A DNA stretch of 64,000 bases from Cellulophaga algicola DSM 14237 (GCF_000186265.1 NC_014934.1:1922001-1986000); one strand, 5' to 3'. Shown: positions 17,309 through 25,512, counted from the first letter of the stretch. A program made the numbers and translations. Notes: a model not told the origin generated them from the letters alone.

Positions 17309-17746
17309 ATGGCTGAACAAAGGACTAATGGACATAGCGTTTCGAGGTTGACTGCTCACTTAGTTTGGAGTACAAAATATCGTTATTCTGTTTTGGAAGG
17401 CGATATTCAGATTCGTTGTCGAACAATCTTATTACAAATATGTGATTCTGAAGATGTTCAGATATTGAAGGGAGTTGTTTCAAAAGACCACGTTCACATG
17501 CATATTGAATATCGACCATCAATGAGTCTAAGCTATTTGATGAAGAAGTTAAAGGGTAGAAGTTCTCGAAAGCTTCAACAAGAATTTCCTGCATTAAAGT
17601 CAAAATATTGGGGTCGTCACTTTTGGGGAATAGGTTATGGTTGTTGGAGTACAGGTAATATAACTGATCAAATGGTTAATGAGTATTTGGAGCATCATAG
17701 AAAGCCAGATGATGGAGAAAACACAAATTTCATATTGGAACGATGA
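17309..17746 (+). CDS. tnpA: IS200/IS605-family transposase TnpA (Y1 HUH)
   Basis: 145 residues, full length for IS200 TnpA. The HUH metal-binding motif is at ~62-70 (HVHMHIEY) and the catalytic tyrosine lies in MVNEYLEHHRK near residue 125. It cuts and joins single-stranded DNA at the element ends using the terminal stem-loops. The frame is intact with normal motifs, so it could be active. It is nested in a dead relative of the wider Y1 transposase superfamily (RAYT). Confidence 0.9.
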   Translation: MAEQRTNGHSVSRLTAHLVWSTKYRYSVLEGDIQIRCRTILLQICDSEDVQILKGVVSKDHVHMHIEYRPSMSLSYLMKKLKGRSSRKLQQEFPALKSKYWGRHFWGIGYGCWSTGNITDQMVNEYLEHHRKPDDGENTNFILER

Positions 17747-18056
17747 CTTTTGGGTGACTTTAAGTCACCAGCCAGAAACTATGGACTTTAAGTCCATAGT
17801 GGTTCATTTATTCGACCAACCTATTTTAAAATATTAGATGATTCTCTAAATTATATACATTATAATCCTGTGGCTTCAGAATTAGTTTATCATGAAAGAG
17901 ATTGGAAAAACAGTAGCTATGTAATCTATGAAGAAGACAATCCAGAAATCCCTTCGGTTAAAGTACTTCCTCTATGCTAATTTGAAATAGAAAAACAATT
18001 AGTCACGCTTTACAAAAGCGCGCCAGGTTCTGCGATTATAGGTGTGGCACGAGTAG

Positions 18057-18206
18057 GGTACATATAGATTTGAATTACATTATGATGAACAAAGTATAAG
18101 TGAAAGAAAACTTCAAGAAGATGAATCTGCTAGAGGAACTATTAATGAAAAAAATGGAAAGATAAGGTTAACTCATTACAGTAATTCTTCCTTCCAAACA
18201 AAGTAA
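18057..18206 (+). pseudogene. Effector C-terminal tail (unassigned)
   Basis: Immediately after the repeat B breakpoint an open frame reads GTYRFELHYDEQSISERKL...LTHYSNSSFQTK and stops at 18204-18206. It has no start and no recognised domain. It precedes a lipoprotein gene by 10 bp, so by analogy with the neighbouring units it is the tip of a lost effector. Confidence 0.45.
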
Positions 18207-18216
18207 AACCTTATCT

Positions 18217-19110
18217 ATGAAAATATTAAAAATTATAGTATTAATTCTCTGTATTTCGTTATTCTCCTGCAAAAAAAAAGCACAAGCGCAAAATAAAAAT
18301 ATTGAGACTGAAATAAACTCTAGTACTAAAAACCTTGTTGTAACAGAACAATTTTCTGAGATTAAATATACTCCTAAAGTTATTGGTCAAAAAGATAATT
18401 TAATCATTTTCAACCTAGCTGTAATTGACAATATACCAATAGTTTTATACACTTATACTTATGATTACTTGGCATATCTCGAAATTAATGAAAAGATAGT
18501 TCCTTTTTTTGATGGATATTTTATGGAATATGATAAAAGTAGCGGCACAAATGTATTCAAGCTACTTGATGGTATTAAACTTTTAAAAAAAAATAATGAA
18601 TATATAATCATGTTTCCAATTTTCTCTAATGAATTTACAGTTTTTCAACTAATTGGTTTCGATGAAAATGCTTCTTATAAAGATTATGGAGAGCATACTT
18701 ACGACGGAGAAACATTCGAAAAAATTATTGGATCTCCATATGAAGAAAGGATATTTCATCTTAAAATGTATGAAAATGAACCAAGGGTTTATGTCAATGT
18801 AGGAAACAAAGATTTAATTTTTAATGAGATATATTACAAGTCCCCAGATAATTATATAAATCTTTCAATAAAACAGGTTGATTCTTTAAAAAAACTAAAA
18901 CAAAGTAAAAATTCATTTACAATAGGCTCAACGGTCTACGCACAAGTGGACACTTATTTAAATGTTAGGTCAACACCTAATTCTACTGGAGCTATTATAG
19001 AAAAAGCTTACCCAAAGGATGGCTTAAAAGTTTTAGAAATTTTGGAAGCGTGGGTTAAAATAGAATTGAACGGTAAGCAAGGATATGTTAGTAAAGACTT
19101 TGTGAGGTAA
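18217..19110 (+). CDS. Lipoprotein with C-terminal bacterial SH3 domain, putative immunity
   Basis: 297 residues with a lipoprotein signal (LCISLFSCKK, Cys ~18). Residues ~45-230 are unrecognised and beta-rich. Residues ~235-297 form an SH3b domain (VYAQVDTYLNVRSTPNSTG, then GYVSKDFVR). SH3b domains bind peptidoglycan peptides, so the protein may shield wall substrates or capture a wall-degrading toxin. It sits 10 bp after an effector tail and before repeat A copy 3. The function is inferred from context and domain. Confidence 0.6.
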   Translation: MKILKIIVLILCISLFSCKKKAQAQNKNIETEINSSTKNLVVTEQFSEIKYTPKVIGQKDNLIIFNLAVIDNIPIVLYTYTYDYLAYLEINEKIVPFFDGYFMEYDKSSGTNVFKLLDGIKLLKKNNEYIIMFPIFSNEFTVFQLIGFDENASYKDYGEHTYDGETFEKIIGSPYEERIFHLKMYENEPRVYVNVGNKDLIFNEIYYKSPDNYINLSIKQVDSLKKLKQSKNSFTIGSTVYAQVDTYLNVRSTPNSTGAIIEKAYPKDGLKVLEILEAWVKIELNGKQGYVSKDFVR

Positions 19111-19117
19111 ATAACTT

Positions 19118-19287
19118 TCCCCGCTAGCGCAAGTGTCTCTCTTATGCCGTTACTGCTTTGATTATAATATTTTTTATAACTCATTCCTTTTACTCTTTTG
19201 TATCTTATTCACTGGGCTACGAGTGAGACGCTCGCACTAGCGTAATGCTTTTTAATTAGTAAGGTTGTATAGGATATTTTAGAACCT
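19118..19287 (+). repeat. Repeat A, copy 3
   Basis: CCCCGCTAGCGCAAGTG palindrome, the TTTTGTATCTTATTCAC segment, a second palindrome (GAGTGAGACGCTCGCACTAGCG) and a degenerate tail (GYFR-T). It directly precedes the start of a new effector operon at 19288. Confidence 0.55.
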
Positions 19288-19656
19288 ATGCAAATAAACA
19301 CCGCTGGTAGCGTACTGGAAGAATTTAAAAATATAGCCATGACCATACCGGGCGCCATGTTAGGGAATGACAAAGCTCCTAAGGTGGTAGAGAGCTACTG
19401 GATGGATGAGCATGGACAGGAGAAAATCCAAGAAATAATGTACGGAGAAAAGGCTAGTATTTTTGTTCTGACAGAACATATGGATCCAGGAGAAAGTCTG
19501 TCGATCTCTGTTAAAGAAAAAGATGATTTAACAATTGATGGAGAACAAAGTGTATTAAAATTTAGTGGTACTGTTAAAGCAGATGGTACTGCAGAGTTAA
19601 AACCTTTGGAAACAATTGAAGAATGGAATAAAGATAACACGGATACCCATGAGTAA
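19288..19656 (+). CDS. Small effector-associated protein (possible adaptor/linker domain)
   Basis: 122 residues without a signal peptide. The N-terminus (NTAGSVLEEFKNIAMTIPGAM) is followed by a beta-rich domain with the pattern ESYWMDEHGQEKI-x-E-x-MYGEKASIFV. Similar stretches appear as linker or Ig-like modules in large Bacteroidota effectors (recalled, not verified). Its stop overlaps the next gene's ATG by 8 bp, so the two are translated together. It could be a chaperone or adaptor for the amidase effector that follows, or a detached effector module. Confidence 0.4.
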   Translation: MQINTAGSVLEEFKNIAMTIPGAMLGNDKAPKVVESYWMDEHGQEKIQEIMYGEKASIFVLTEHMDPGESLSISVKEKDDLTIDGEQSVLKFSGTVKADGTAELKPLETIEEWNKDNTDTHE

Positions 19657-20860
19657 TACGGAAGGAAAAAAAGAAAGTAGAAAACGTATACTCACCTTAG
19701 AAATAGAAGGTGGTGGTAGAACATTCGATTTTAGTTCTCAAAAATTAGAATTAATCCCTGAAAATGAACCAATAATAAAGTTACATTTTTTAAAATTTGG
19801 TGTTTTTTCAAATGACGATAAATTAGTAAAAGCAAAAGCACAACCTCAAAATACAGAACCAATATTTGTAGGTGAAGATGGAGAACTTTACACAACTGAA
19901 AAAGGAGCTACTCTAGAAATTGATGAGTTTTTTATCTTAGAACCTCGTTTAGATAATTTCAAAGGAGTTCGTACAGGTTTAATAAAAGGTTATTTATATA
20001 TATTAGATGAAGATAATCCAGAAACGCCAATAGAATACGAAATTAACGATTCAGGCAGGTTAAATTCTATTTCGTGAGAAGAGAGAGAAGATTTTCGTGA
20101 AGTTGATGGTAAATCTTTAAATGACACATCTCTGCTTATTAAAGAAGATTCTAAGTATTTTTGGTTGCAATCCAAGGTGATAAATGGATATGGAAGAGGT
20201 CAATATTTGAAGCCAGACCCAAATGGTTGGTCGAAAAGACTTAAAATATTTAATAAATTGAATCCTATTTTCAAATTTAATACAGCTTGTTTAAATAACC
20301 CTAACATTTATGAATTAAAGGAACGAGCATCTTGGATGCAGATAGCATATGGAGAATTATGGACAGAGGAAATTGCAGGTTCAAGACATAATCCTAGAGT
20401 TATTGAATATCATGAATCAGCAGGTCATAAAAATAAAACAGATGATAAAGATTGGCCTTGGTGTGCATCATTTGTTTGTTGGGTATACTCAAAATCTAAA
20501 GAGCATACAGGTAAAATAACAGCTAAAGCGACTGACTGGAAAAACTGGGGAAAAGAAGATTCAAAAGAAAACCCAATGTATGGGGCATTAGCAGTTATAG
20601 ATTGGGATGAAAATGATAATGGAGCAGGACATGTTGGTTTTGTTGTTAATGTAGATGGAGACAATGTTTATTTATTAGGTGGTAATCAAACAGGTGGAGA
20701 TAAAAGTACTAATGGTAAAGTATGTGTATCTCGTTATGATAAATCTGTAATTGATTATTTCAGAATACCCGATAACTATACTCCAGAACAAAAAGATTAT
20801 GAATATGATGAATTTAAAAATACAAACCTTAGCTTTGAAACACTATCTAGTACTCGTTAA
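19649..20860 (+). pseudogene. Amidase effector (VasX-N-like region plus TIGR02594-type amidase) broken by in-frame TGA
   Basis: One continuous frame from ATG 19649 to 20860 apart from a TGA at 20075-20077. Before the stop, ~142 residues end with GYLYILDEDNPE...YEI, which resembles the G-Y-L/V-Y-x-x-D-E stretch of VasX N-terminal regions. After it, the frame continues EEREDFREVDGKSLND into a TIGR02594-type cysteine amidase domain, with Cys in DWPWCASFVCWVY, ATDWKNWG, His in AGHVGFVV and LGGNQ. All catalytic motifs are intact, so the stop is the only visible defect. There is no ATG for re-initiation before the catalytic Cys other than one at 20336. Alternatively the second half is made from a weak TTG/GTG start near 20165-20177. 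Confidence 0.6.
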
Positions 20861-21806
20861 AATACTTATACTTACTTTTTCTATAATTTCATGTAAACAG
20901 GAGAAAAAAGAAAATCTAATTTCTTCTCAGAATAGTGTAAATGAAACAATTTATAAAGGGAAAAAAGTAGTCAAAGAAGTTGTTTTTAAAAATAATAAAC
21001 AAAACTTTAAATCTATTTTTTTATTAGAAGATGAAGGTCAACTAGGCTCTAAAGGTTTTACTAAAGAGTTAGAAGTTTTAATTTTTAATAAAGATATTTT
21101 AGTAGATAGTTTTTCTTTTAAAAATAAAAGTATTCTTTGTGATCTAAAGATTATGACTGATGAAATTCAGGTTTTGGGTAAAGATGATAATCAAACTTTA
21201 TTCTTTCCTATTATTCATAGCTGTGATGGAGAAGAGCCTAAATCGTTAATAATAAATATTTGGGATGGTAAGGAATCAAATTATGAAATAGATATTCCAG
21301 TCTATTTTGAAAATTCTGAAAGTAAAACTGAATTTAGAGAAAGTGTAGCTATTATTAATTTCACATCAAATCAAATTAGGCAAAATGTATATACCTTAAT
21401 AAATAAAGAAACTAAAATTGATTTATCTGAGATTGAAAGTGAAAAATCAAATAAGGTAGATAAGGAAAATCCAAAATGTTTTACAAAATCTGATATATCA
21501 AAAATCAAAACTTTTTTAACAATAGCATCAGAAGAAAAATTTTCGACTTCTTTTGAAAAAAAAGAAAATATAAATTTAGAAATTTTAATTGATTTCTTGA
21601 ATAACAAAAGTTGCTTAGGCAAAAATATTTCTTTTAATAAAAGTAATGATTGCAGTGATGAGTTAAAATTTGAAGTATCTTGTTCTTATGATGTAACTCA
21701 AGAAGATATAGATGATGGAGCCTTCAGTGAAGAAACTATGTATATTTATTTTAATAAAATTAATGGTAGAATTTATTTAAATAAGTTAGAAAGTGGAGGT
21801 AGGTAA
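20808..21806 (+). CDS. Lipoprotein, putative amidase-immunity protein
   Basis: About 332 residues from ATG 20808. A TTG at 20835 would give a shorter signal peptide (KHYLVLVKILILTFSIISCKQ) and is a serious alternative. It overlaps the end of the amidase effector by ~50 bp, typical of a coupled effector-immunity pair. The mature part is beta-rich in the first half (IYKGKKVVKEVVFK; SILCDLKIM; HSCDGEEP) with a C-terminal domain containing four cysteines. No family recognised. Periplasmic immunity to the TIGR02594-type amidase is the likely role. Confidence 0.6.
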   Translation: MNLKIQTLALKHYLVLVKILILTFSIISCKQEKKENLISSQNSVNETIYKGKKVVKEVVFKNNKQNFKSIFLLEDEGQLGSKGFTKELEVLIFNKDILVDSFSFKNKSILCDLKIMTDEIQVLGKDDNQTLFFPIIHSCDGEEPKSLIINIWDGKESNYEIDIPVYFENSESKTEFRESVAIINFTSNQIRQNVYTLINKETKIDLSEIESEKSNKVDKENPKCFTKSDISKIKTFLTIASEEKFSTSFEKKENINLEILIDFLNNKSCLGKNISFNKSNDCSDELKFEVSCSYDVTQEDIDDGAFSEETMYIYFNKINGRIYLNKLESGGR

Positions 21807-21908
21807 AACCGGCGCTAGCGCTCGTTTAATGTCATTAAGTTAAGGAATTTTCAAATTGTATCTTTCTTATTTTTAGTTATTCTAGTTTTTATTCTTGATT
21901 GATGTTTT

Positions 21909-22181
21909 CCCCGCTAGTTTAACCGTCTCGCTTGTGCCGTTACGGCTTTGAATAAAATAATTTTCATCACTTATTTATTTTACACTTTTGTATCTTATTC
22001 ATTCGGTTAAGAGCGTGACAATCGCAGTAGCGTAATGCTTTTTAATCAGGGAGTTTGGAAAGGATATTTTAGATCCAGAAATATAAAAGATTATAAACAA
22101 GTAGAGTGTATTCACTTATTAGGTAAAATACCATTTACTCAAAAAGGATGGATTAGGAAACCTTTAGATTTAGAAGAAAAT
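21909..22181 (+). repeat. Repeat A, copy 4, running into a truncated effector tail
   Basis: The CCCCGCTAG palindrome, the TTTTGTATCTTATTC segment and GVWKGYFRSRN are as in other copies, but the frame continues IKDYKQVECIHLLGKIPF then GWIRKPLDLEEN before being cut by the IS3 element at 22182. No immunity gene follows. The stretch 21807-21908 contains a GCGCTAGCGCTCG REP-like motif only. Confidence 0.55.
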
Positions 22182-22207
22182 TGTAGGCTTCCCCTAATTA
22201 GAACTGC

Positions 22208-22996
22208 CTAATTTTCTAATACTTCCGTAAAGTTATTGTTTTTAATTCTTCTGGGGCTAGCCCCAGAAGAATTAAGTTTCGCATATTTTATTGGCGGAAT
22301 TTTACCTAGTGCATCATGTGGCCTGTGATGATTGTAATCGTTCATCCAGATTTGTGTTTGCTCTCTTACTTGGTCTATATCCTCAAATATATACTTATTG
22401 AGCACTCCTCTGCGATAACTCCCGTTGAATCTTTCCACAAATGCATTCTGAGTTGGTTTTCCGGGTTGGATATACTTGAACTCTATGTCATGCATCTGAC
22501 TCCAATCGTTGGTTAAATGAGCTATAAATTCTGGACCGTTGTCCATTCGAATCTTCTTTGGTTTTCCTTTTTTATTGATCAGATGGTTGAGTACCCAAAC
22601 AATGCGATTGCTAGGCAATGAAAAATCAACTTCTATATGAAGTACTTCTCGATTAAAATCATCGATGACATTAAATGATCTGAAGCGTCTTTTGTTTTCC
22701 AAGACATCAGTTACAAAATCCATGCTCCAAGTATGATTAATTTCGTTTGGAACCTCTAAGGGTTCTTTTACTCTTGATGGTAAGCGTTTCTTTCTTTTTC
22801 TTCTTAATGATAACCCAAGAGCTTTGTATACTCGGTAAACCCGTTTGTGGTTCCATAATCTTCCTTCATAACGTAAACGGTCATAAGCCTTCCAAAAACC
22901 TTCTTCTGAATGTTCTTTGGCTTTTTGCTGCAATGCCGCTTCTATCTCTGTATCGTCTTTTGGTAAAGGTGTATAATAATAAACACTCTTACTCAT
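22208..22996 (-). CDS. IS3-family transposase OrfB (DDE integrase domain), copy 1
   Basis: 262 residues from the internal ATG. The N-terminal HTH_21-like region ([20 protein letters not shown]) is followed by the rve integrase core with Asp in WSMDFVTD, Asp in RMDNGPEF and Glu in [13 protein letters not shown]. It is normally made as an OrfAB fusion by -1 frameshifting on an A7G run at the end of orfA. The protein is identical to copy 2. The frame is intact, so the element is potentially active. Confidence 0.9.
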   Translation of the reverse strand: MSKSVYYYTPLPKDDTEIEAALQQKAKEHSEEGFWKAYDRLRYEGRLWNHKRVYRVYKALGLSLRRKRKKRLPSRVKEPLEVPNEINHTWSMDFVTDVLENKRRFRSFNVIDDFNREVLHIEVDFSLPSNRIVWVLNHLINKKGKPKKIRMDNGPEFIAHLTNDWSQMHDIEFKYIQPGKPTQNAFVERFNGSYRRGVLNKYIFEDIDQVREQTQIWMNDYNHHRPHDALGKIPPIKYAKLNSSGASPRRIKNNNFTEVLEN

Positions 22997-23070
22997 AGTT
23001 AATACACGGCACGCCCTGTTGATGCCGTAATGAATAAGTTCTCGCGATATACCACGTTTTAAGCAAGGCT

Positions 23071-23337
23071 TTAGAGCTTTTTTTCAATAATCTCCTTTGC
23101 CATCTGGTAGTCAAGTGCCAAAGTAGCATACATTTGTTTGAGTTTACGGTTCTCATCTTCAAGTTCTTTAAGACGTTTGAGTTCCTTGGAATTCATGCCC
23201 GCATACTTAGAACGCCATTTATAAAAACTAGCTGAACTAACGCCGTGTTCACGGCTAATATGCTCGACACTTTTACCATTGTCAAATTCTTTTAAAATCT
23301 TTGCAATCTGTGTGGGTGAAAATTTACTCTTTCTCAT
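23071..23337 (-). CDS. IS3-family OrfA (HTH_Tnp_1), copy 1
   Basis: 88 residues with a helix-turn-helix ([31 protein letters not shown]) and a C-terminal leucine-rich coiled coil ([18 protein letters not shown]). It ends EIIEKKL at the slippery A7G sequence; the -1 frame leads through [14 protein letters not shown] into OrfB. It binds the IS ends and multimerises through the coiled coil. Confidence 0.9.
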   Translation of the reverse strand: MRKSKFSPTQIAKILKEFDNGKSVEHISREHGVSSASFYKWRSKYAGMNSKELKRLKELEDENRKLKQMYATLALDYQMAKEIIEKKL

Positions 23338-23399
23338 ACTGTTTAAATTTAAGATATTTATTCTACTTTTAAACAGTTCGGTTTTAAGGGAAGCTTACA

Positions 23400-23680
23400 A
23401 GCGCAAGCGTCTCCCCATTAACGCAAGCATCTCGCTTGTGCCGTTACAGCTTTGAATAAAATAATTTTCATCACTTATTTCTTTTACTCTTTTGTATCTT
23501 ACTCATTCGGTTAAGAGCGTGATGCTTGCGCAAGCGTAATGCTTTTTAATCAGCGAGTTTGAACAGAATATTCTGGACCAAGAAATTACACAGAACAGTT
23601 ATTTAAAAGTAATTAATAGAAAATATAACGCATTAATGTTATCTTAGTAACTTAATACGTATATCCATTTGTTAGCTTTA
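23400..23680 (+). repeat. Repeat A, copy 5, ending in a cassette 5' core
   Basis: A truncated palindrome (AGCGCAAGCGTCT) abuts the IS3 end, then a second start (ACGCAAGCATCTCGCTTGTGCCG) leads through the full repeat to RPRNYTEQLF. Beyond it come ATATAACGC and ACGTATATCCATTTGTTAGC. GTTAGC at 23671-23676 is the complement of GCTAAC at 24378-24383 behind the next gene. Confidence 0.6.
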
Positions 23681-23692
23681 ATTTAAGACAAA

Positions 23693-24361
23693 ATGAAAAA
23701 ATACACTATCATTTTATTTCTACTAATCCTATTTTTAAGTTGCAAAAACCAAGTGAAACCTATTGGTGAGGGTATTTTGGATTTAGAAAATTTTGATTTT
23801 GATACAAAGGTTTCAGAATTGTATCCTGAAAGACTTAAAAGTAAAGAATATACTGATTCGTATATAGTAAAAGGTTATACAGAGGAATCCTTAGTTAGAG
23901 TAAGTGGTTCTGAGTACTTGCAAGGAAGCAAATTTTCACTTGATTCAATAGCTAAATTTGACAGGCATATATTTCAAGCTGTAAACTTGGTAGCTACATC
24001 TGACAATAAAATTAAACTAATAAATGGGGTTGCTCACTGGGTTAGTAGTTCTGAAATTAACGATTTATTTAAATTATTAAATGATAACTATGGACAACCT
24101 AAAAATTTAATATGTAGTTGGAAAAACGAATTAGTCTTATATGAATGGACTTTAGATGATAGGATTATAAGATTTGTATCAACAGTGGATAACGATTCTA
24201 ATGCACTAAATTTAGACTTAATAATAAATAAAAGTTATACTGTCAGAGAGGAAGAGCCTGTTTTTTCATATTATTTTTATGTACTTAATTTAGAATACAA
24301 AAAGGATATTTTAGAAGACATATACCTTTCAGGTGATTTAGTTTATTTTAGAGAAGATTAA
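23693..24361 (+). CDS. Lipoprotein, cassette gene 1
   Basis: 222 residues with a lipoprotein signal (LLILFLSCKN). The mature domain looks globular, alpha/beta, with DNKIKLINGVAHWVSSSEIND and DNYGQPKNLICSWKNE stretches; no family assigned. The gene is bracketed by TTTGTTAGC (5') and GCTAACAAA (3'), the complementary cores of a putative cassette. It follows repeat A copy 5 and is followed by a hairpin terminator. Location next to immunity genes allows an immunity role, but nothing in the sequence shows it. Confidence 0.55.
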   Translation: MKKYTIILFLLILFLSCKNQVKPIGEGILDLENFDFDTKVSELYPERLKSKEYTDSYIVKGYTEESLVRVSGSEYLQGSKFSLDSIAKFDRHIFQAVNLVATSDNKIKLINGVAHWVSSSEINDLFKLLNDNYGQPKNLICSWKNELVLYEWTLDDRIIRFVSTVDNDSNALNLDLIINKSYTVREEEPVFSYYFYVLNLEYKKDILEDIYLSGDLVYFRED

Positions 24362-24377
24362 TCTCAATAAAACTGCC

Positions 24378-24405
24378 GCTAACAAAAATCTGAGGTAAAA
24401 AATAA
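24378..24405 (+). other. Left arm of attC-like site behind cassette gene 1
   Basis: GCTAACAAAAATCTGAGGT matches the left arm GCCAACAAAGAACTGAGGT at 32376 and related arms at 29228 and 30173. The core GCTAAC complements GTTAGC at 23671. The matching right arm is missing because repeat A copy 6 and a displaced immunity unit follow. Confidence 0.5.
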
Positions 24406-24438
24406 ATTTTCCTTAATATGAGACAATACCATTCTAGG

Positions 24439-24475
24439 CTCAGAGATTCTAAAACAAGAATCTTTGAGTTTTTTT
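24439..24475 (+). terminator. Rho-independent terminator
   Basis: CTCAGAGATTCT pairs with AGAATCTTTGAG (one mismatch) around AAAACA, followed by seven T. A decayed version lies at the equivalent place after cassette gene 6 (~32438), so the terminator is part of the repeated spacer. Confidence 0.65.
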
Positions 24476-24485
24476 ATTTAGTTTA

Positions 24486-24575
24486 TTCCCCCACTAATAC
24501 AATCGTCTCCCTTATGCCGTTACTCTTTTGTATCTTACCCCTTGGTTACAAGTGCTGCTTTTATTAACAATTACT
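24486..24575 (+). repeat. Repeat A, copy 6 (partial)
   Basis: CCCCCACTAATACAATCGTCTCCCTTATGCCG followed by CTTTTGTATCTTACCCC. It is shorter than the other copies and lacks the second palindrome. It leads into an effector tail. Confidence 0.5.
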
Positions 24576-24579
24576 AGGC

Positions 24580-24627
24580 ACTAATACCTCCATTGGTACT
24601 ATAGAAGAAATTAAAGCTTGGAAATAA
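24580..24627 (+). pseudogene. Effector C-terminal tail (VasX-type), 15 codons
   Basis: TNTSIGTIEEIKAWK then TAA (24625-24627), eight bases before the membrane immunity gene at 24635. It resembles the AGTLNELKKENTW end of the effector at 2168 in pattern and in its partner gene. It is the minimal remnant of an effector kept with its immunity gene. Confidence 0.4.
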
Positions 24628-24634
24628 CACATTA

Positions 24635-25330
24635 ATGGATCAATTAGCAAAACGTATAACAGCCATTCCTGAAAGAAATAGAATTGACCTCGTAGGCATC
24701 GATACAGGCGAATTTGCAATAAGAGCAGACGATATTGAATTTATAGAAGATAGAACTTATAAAGGAAAAGTAAAAGGATATAATGGACAATGGGTTTGGT
24801 TAGGCTTTATTTTGTTTTATTTTATCTTGTTTAGACCCTATCAAAGCTGGATAGGTTTTTTTGTTTTCTTAATATTTGGAGGAATATTTGGTTTTATTTT
24901 CATATACCACTATATAGCTCCCACCAAACATTTTATTGCCAATAGGCAAACAGGTAAACTACATATGCCCATTTCTAAAAAAAAACCACAGAAAATTGTA
25001 AATTTCAATGATGGTGATGGCATTATAAAAAGCTATTATATAGATAGTTTTTATACTTCTTTATTTTTTCAAACCAAAAAGGGAATAGAACCTAAAGCTG
25101 CTATGGGCTTAGTAGACTGGAATAGGGAAGATTATTGGAATTTTTTAGTTTGGTACATGGATAAAAACCGCCCTTTGCCACCAGGCGCTGCTTTTGATGA
25201 ATATAGGTTACAAGATTTTGAACGAAGAAAAGCAGAGGGCTTTCCTAAACCTTTATACCCAAGTGATATTCCTACACCTGAAGCAACGCCAGAGCAACAA
25301 GCAGAACGCAGGAAAATTGGAGGTTGGTAG
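24635..25330 (+). CDS. Membrane immunity candidate, WYMDKNRPLPP family, copy 4
   Basis: 231 residues. Two or three hydrophobic segments lie between ~52 and 98 (VWLGFILFYFILF, GFFVFLIFGGIFGFIFIYHY). The C-terminal domain has WYMDKNRPLPPGAAFDEY, DFERRKAEGFPKPLYPSD, TPEATPEQQAERRKIGGW. The last ~60 residues are almost the same as copy 2 (7368), while the N-terminal halves differ. It follows an effector tip. As with the other copies, protection against a membrane-active toxin is the proposed role. Confidence 0.6.
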   Translation: MDQLAKRITAIPERNRIDLVGIDTGEFAIRADDIEFIEDRTYKGKVKGYNGQWVWLGFILFYFILFRPYQSWIGFFVFLIFGGIFGFIFIYHYIAPTKHFIANRQTGKLHMPISKKKPQKIVNFNDGDGIIKSYYIDSFYTSLFFQTKKGIEPKAAMGLVDWNREDYWNFLVWYMDKNRPLPPGAAFDEYRLQDFERRKAEGFPKPLYPSDIPTPEATPEQQAERRKIGGW

Positions 25331-25403
25331 TCTTCTTTTAGGACATATCGTATAAGAAGCAAACCCCTTATAACTAAAAAAGAATACATTTTCAACGCCA
25401 ACA

Positions 25404-25442
25404 ATTCCCCCTTTGAAGGGGGTGCCCGGAGGGCGGGGGATG
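25404..25442 (+). repeat. REP-like palindrome
   Basis: CCCCCTTTGAAGGGGG followed by TGCCCGGAGGGCGGGGGATG: two nested G/C-rich palindromes in otherwise A+T-rich DNA. It lies in the 25331-25512 gap, which shows no gene. Confidence 0.55.
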
Positions 25443-25512
25443 TAAAGTAGTAATAAAATTTACTATCTAATTCTAAGCAACAGCCGTAAAACTCCCCAGC
25501 CTATCTGCCTGC

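Larger units (their letters stand above)
17235..17805 (+). mobile_element. IS200/IS605-family insertion sequence
   Basis: A ~571 bp element with one tnpA gene, a small stem-loop near the left end (ATGCACTTTAGTGCAT) and two stem-loops near the right end (GGTGACTTTAAGTCACC and CTATGGACTTTAAGTCCATAG). Comparison with uninterrupted repeat B copies shows no definite target duplication (at most an ambiguous ATT), as expected for this family's single-strand transposition. Confidence 0.85.
17058..18056 (+). repeat. Repeat B, copy 5: RAYT relic interrupted by IS200
   Basis: The 5' part (17058-17234) runs from CCCCTCGCGCGA through the mutated AGG start to GGGTAGATTTATT. The 3' part (17806-18056) resumes at ATTTATTCGACCAACC and continues through YIHYNPVASELV to GTGGCACGAGTAG. 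Without the insert it is the centrally deleted form seen in copies 1 and 4. It gives the exact pre-insertion sequence for the IS200. Confidence 0.7.
22182..23399 (-). mobile_element. IS3-family insertion sequence, copy 1
   Basis: 1218 bp with imperfect terminal inverted repeats (TGTAGGCTTCCCC... at the left, ...GGGAAGCTTACA at the right) and orfA/orfB in IS3 arrangement. The flanks (AAAT on the left, AGCG on the right) show no target duplication, while copy 2 at 32736 has TAAC on both sides. This copy has therefore probably lost adjacent DNA or recombined after insertion. Confidence 0.85.

Noticed and set aside
20075-20077. Selenocysteine or programmed read-through at the TGA
   Set aside because: No hairpin typical of a SECIS element was seen after it, the position is a linker rather than a catalytic site, and the other effector is broken by TAA. 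Simple nonsense mutation is more likely.
22316-22998. Open frames antisense to the IS3 orfB (and their mirror in copy 2)
   Set aside because: They are strand shadows of the transposase coding sequence.
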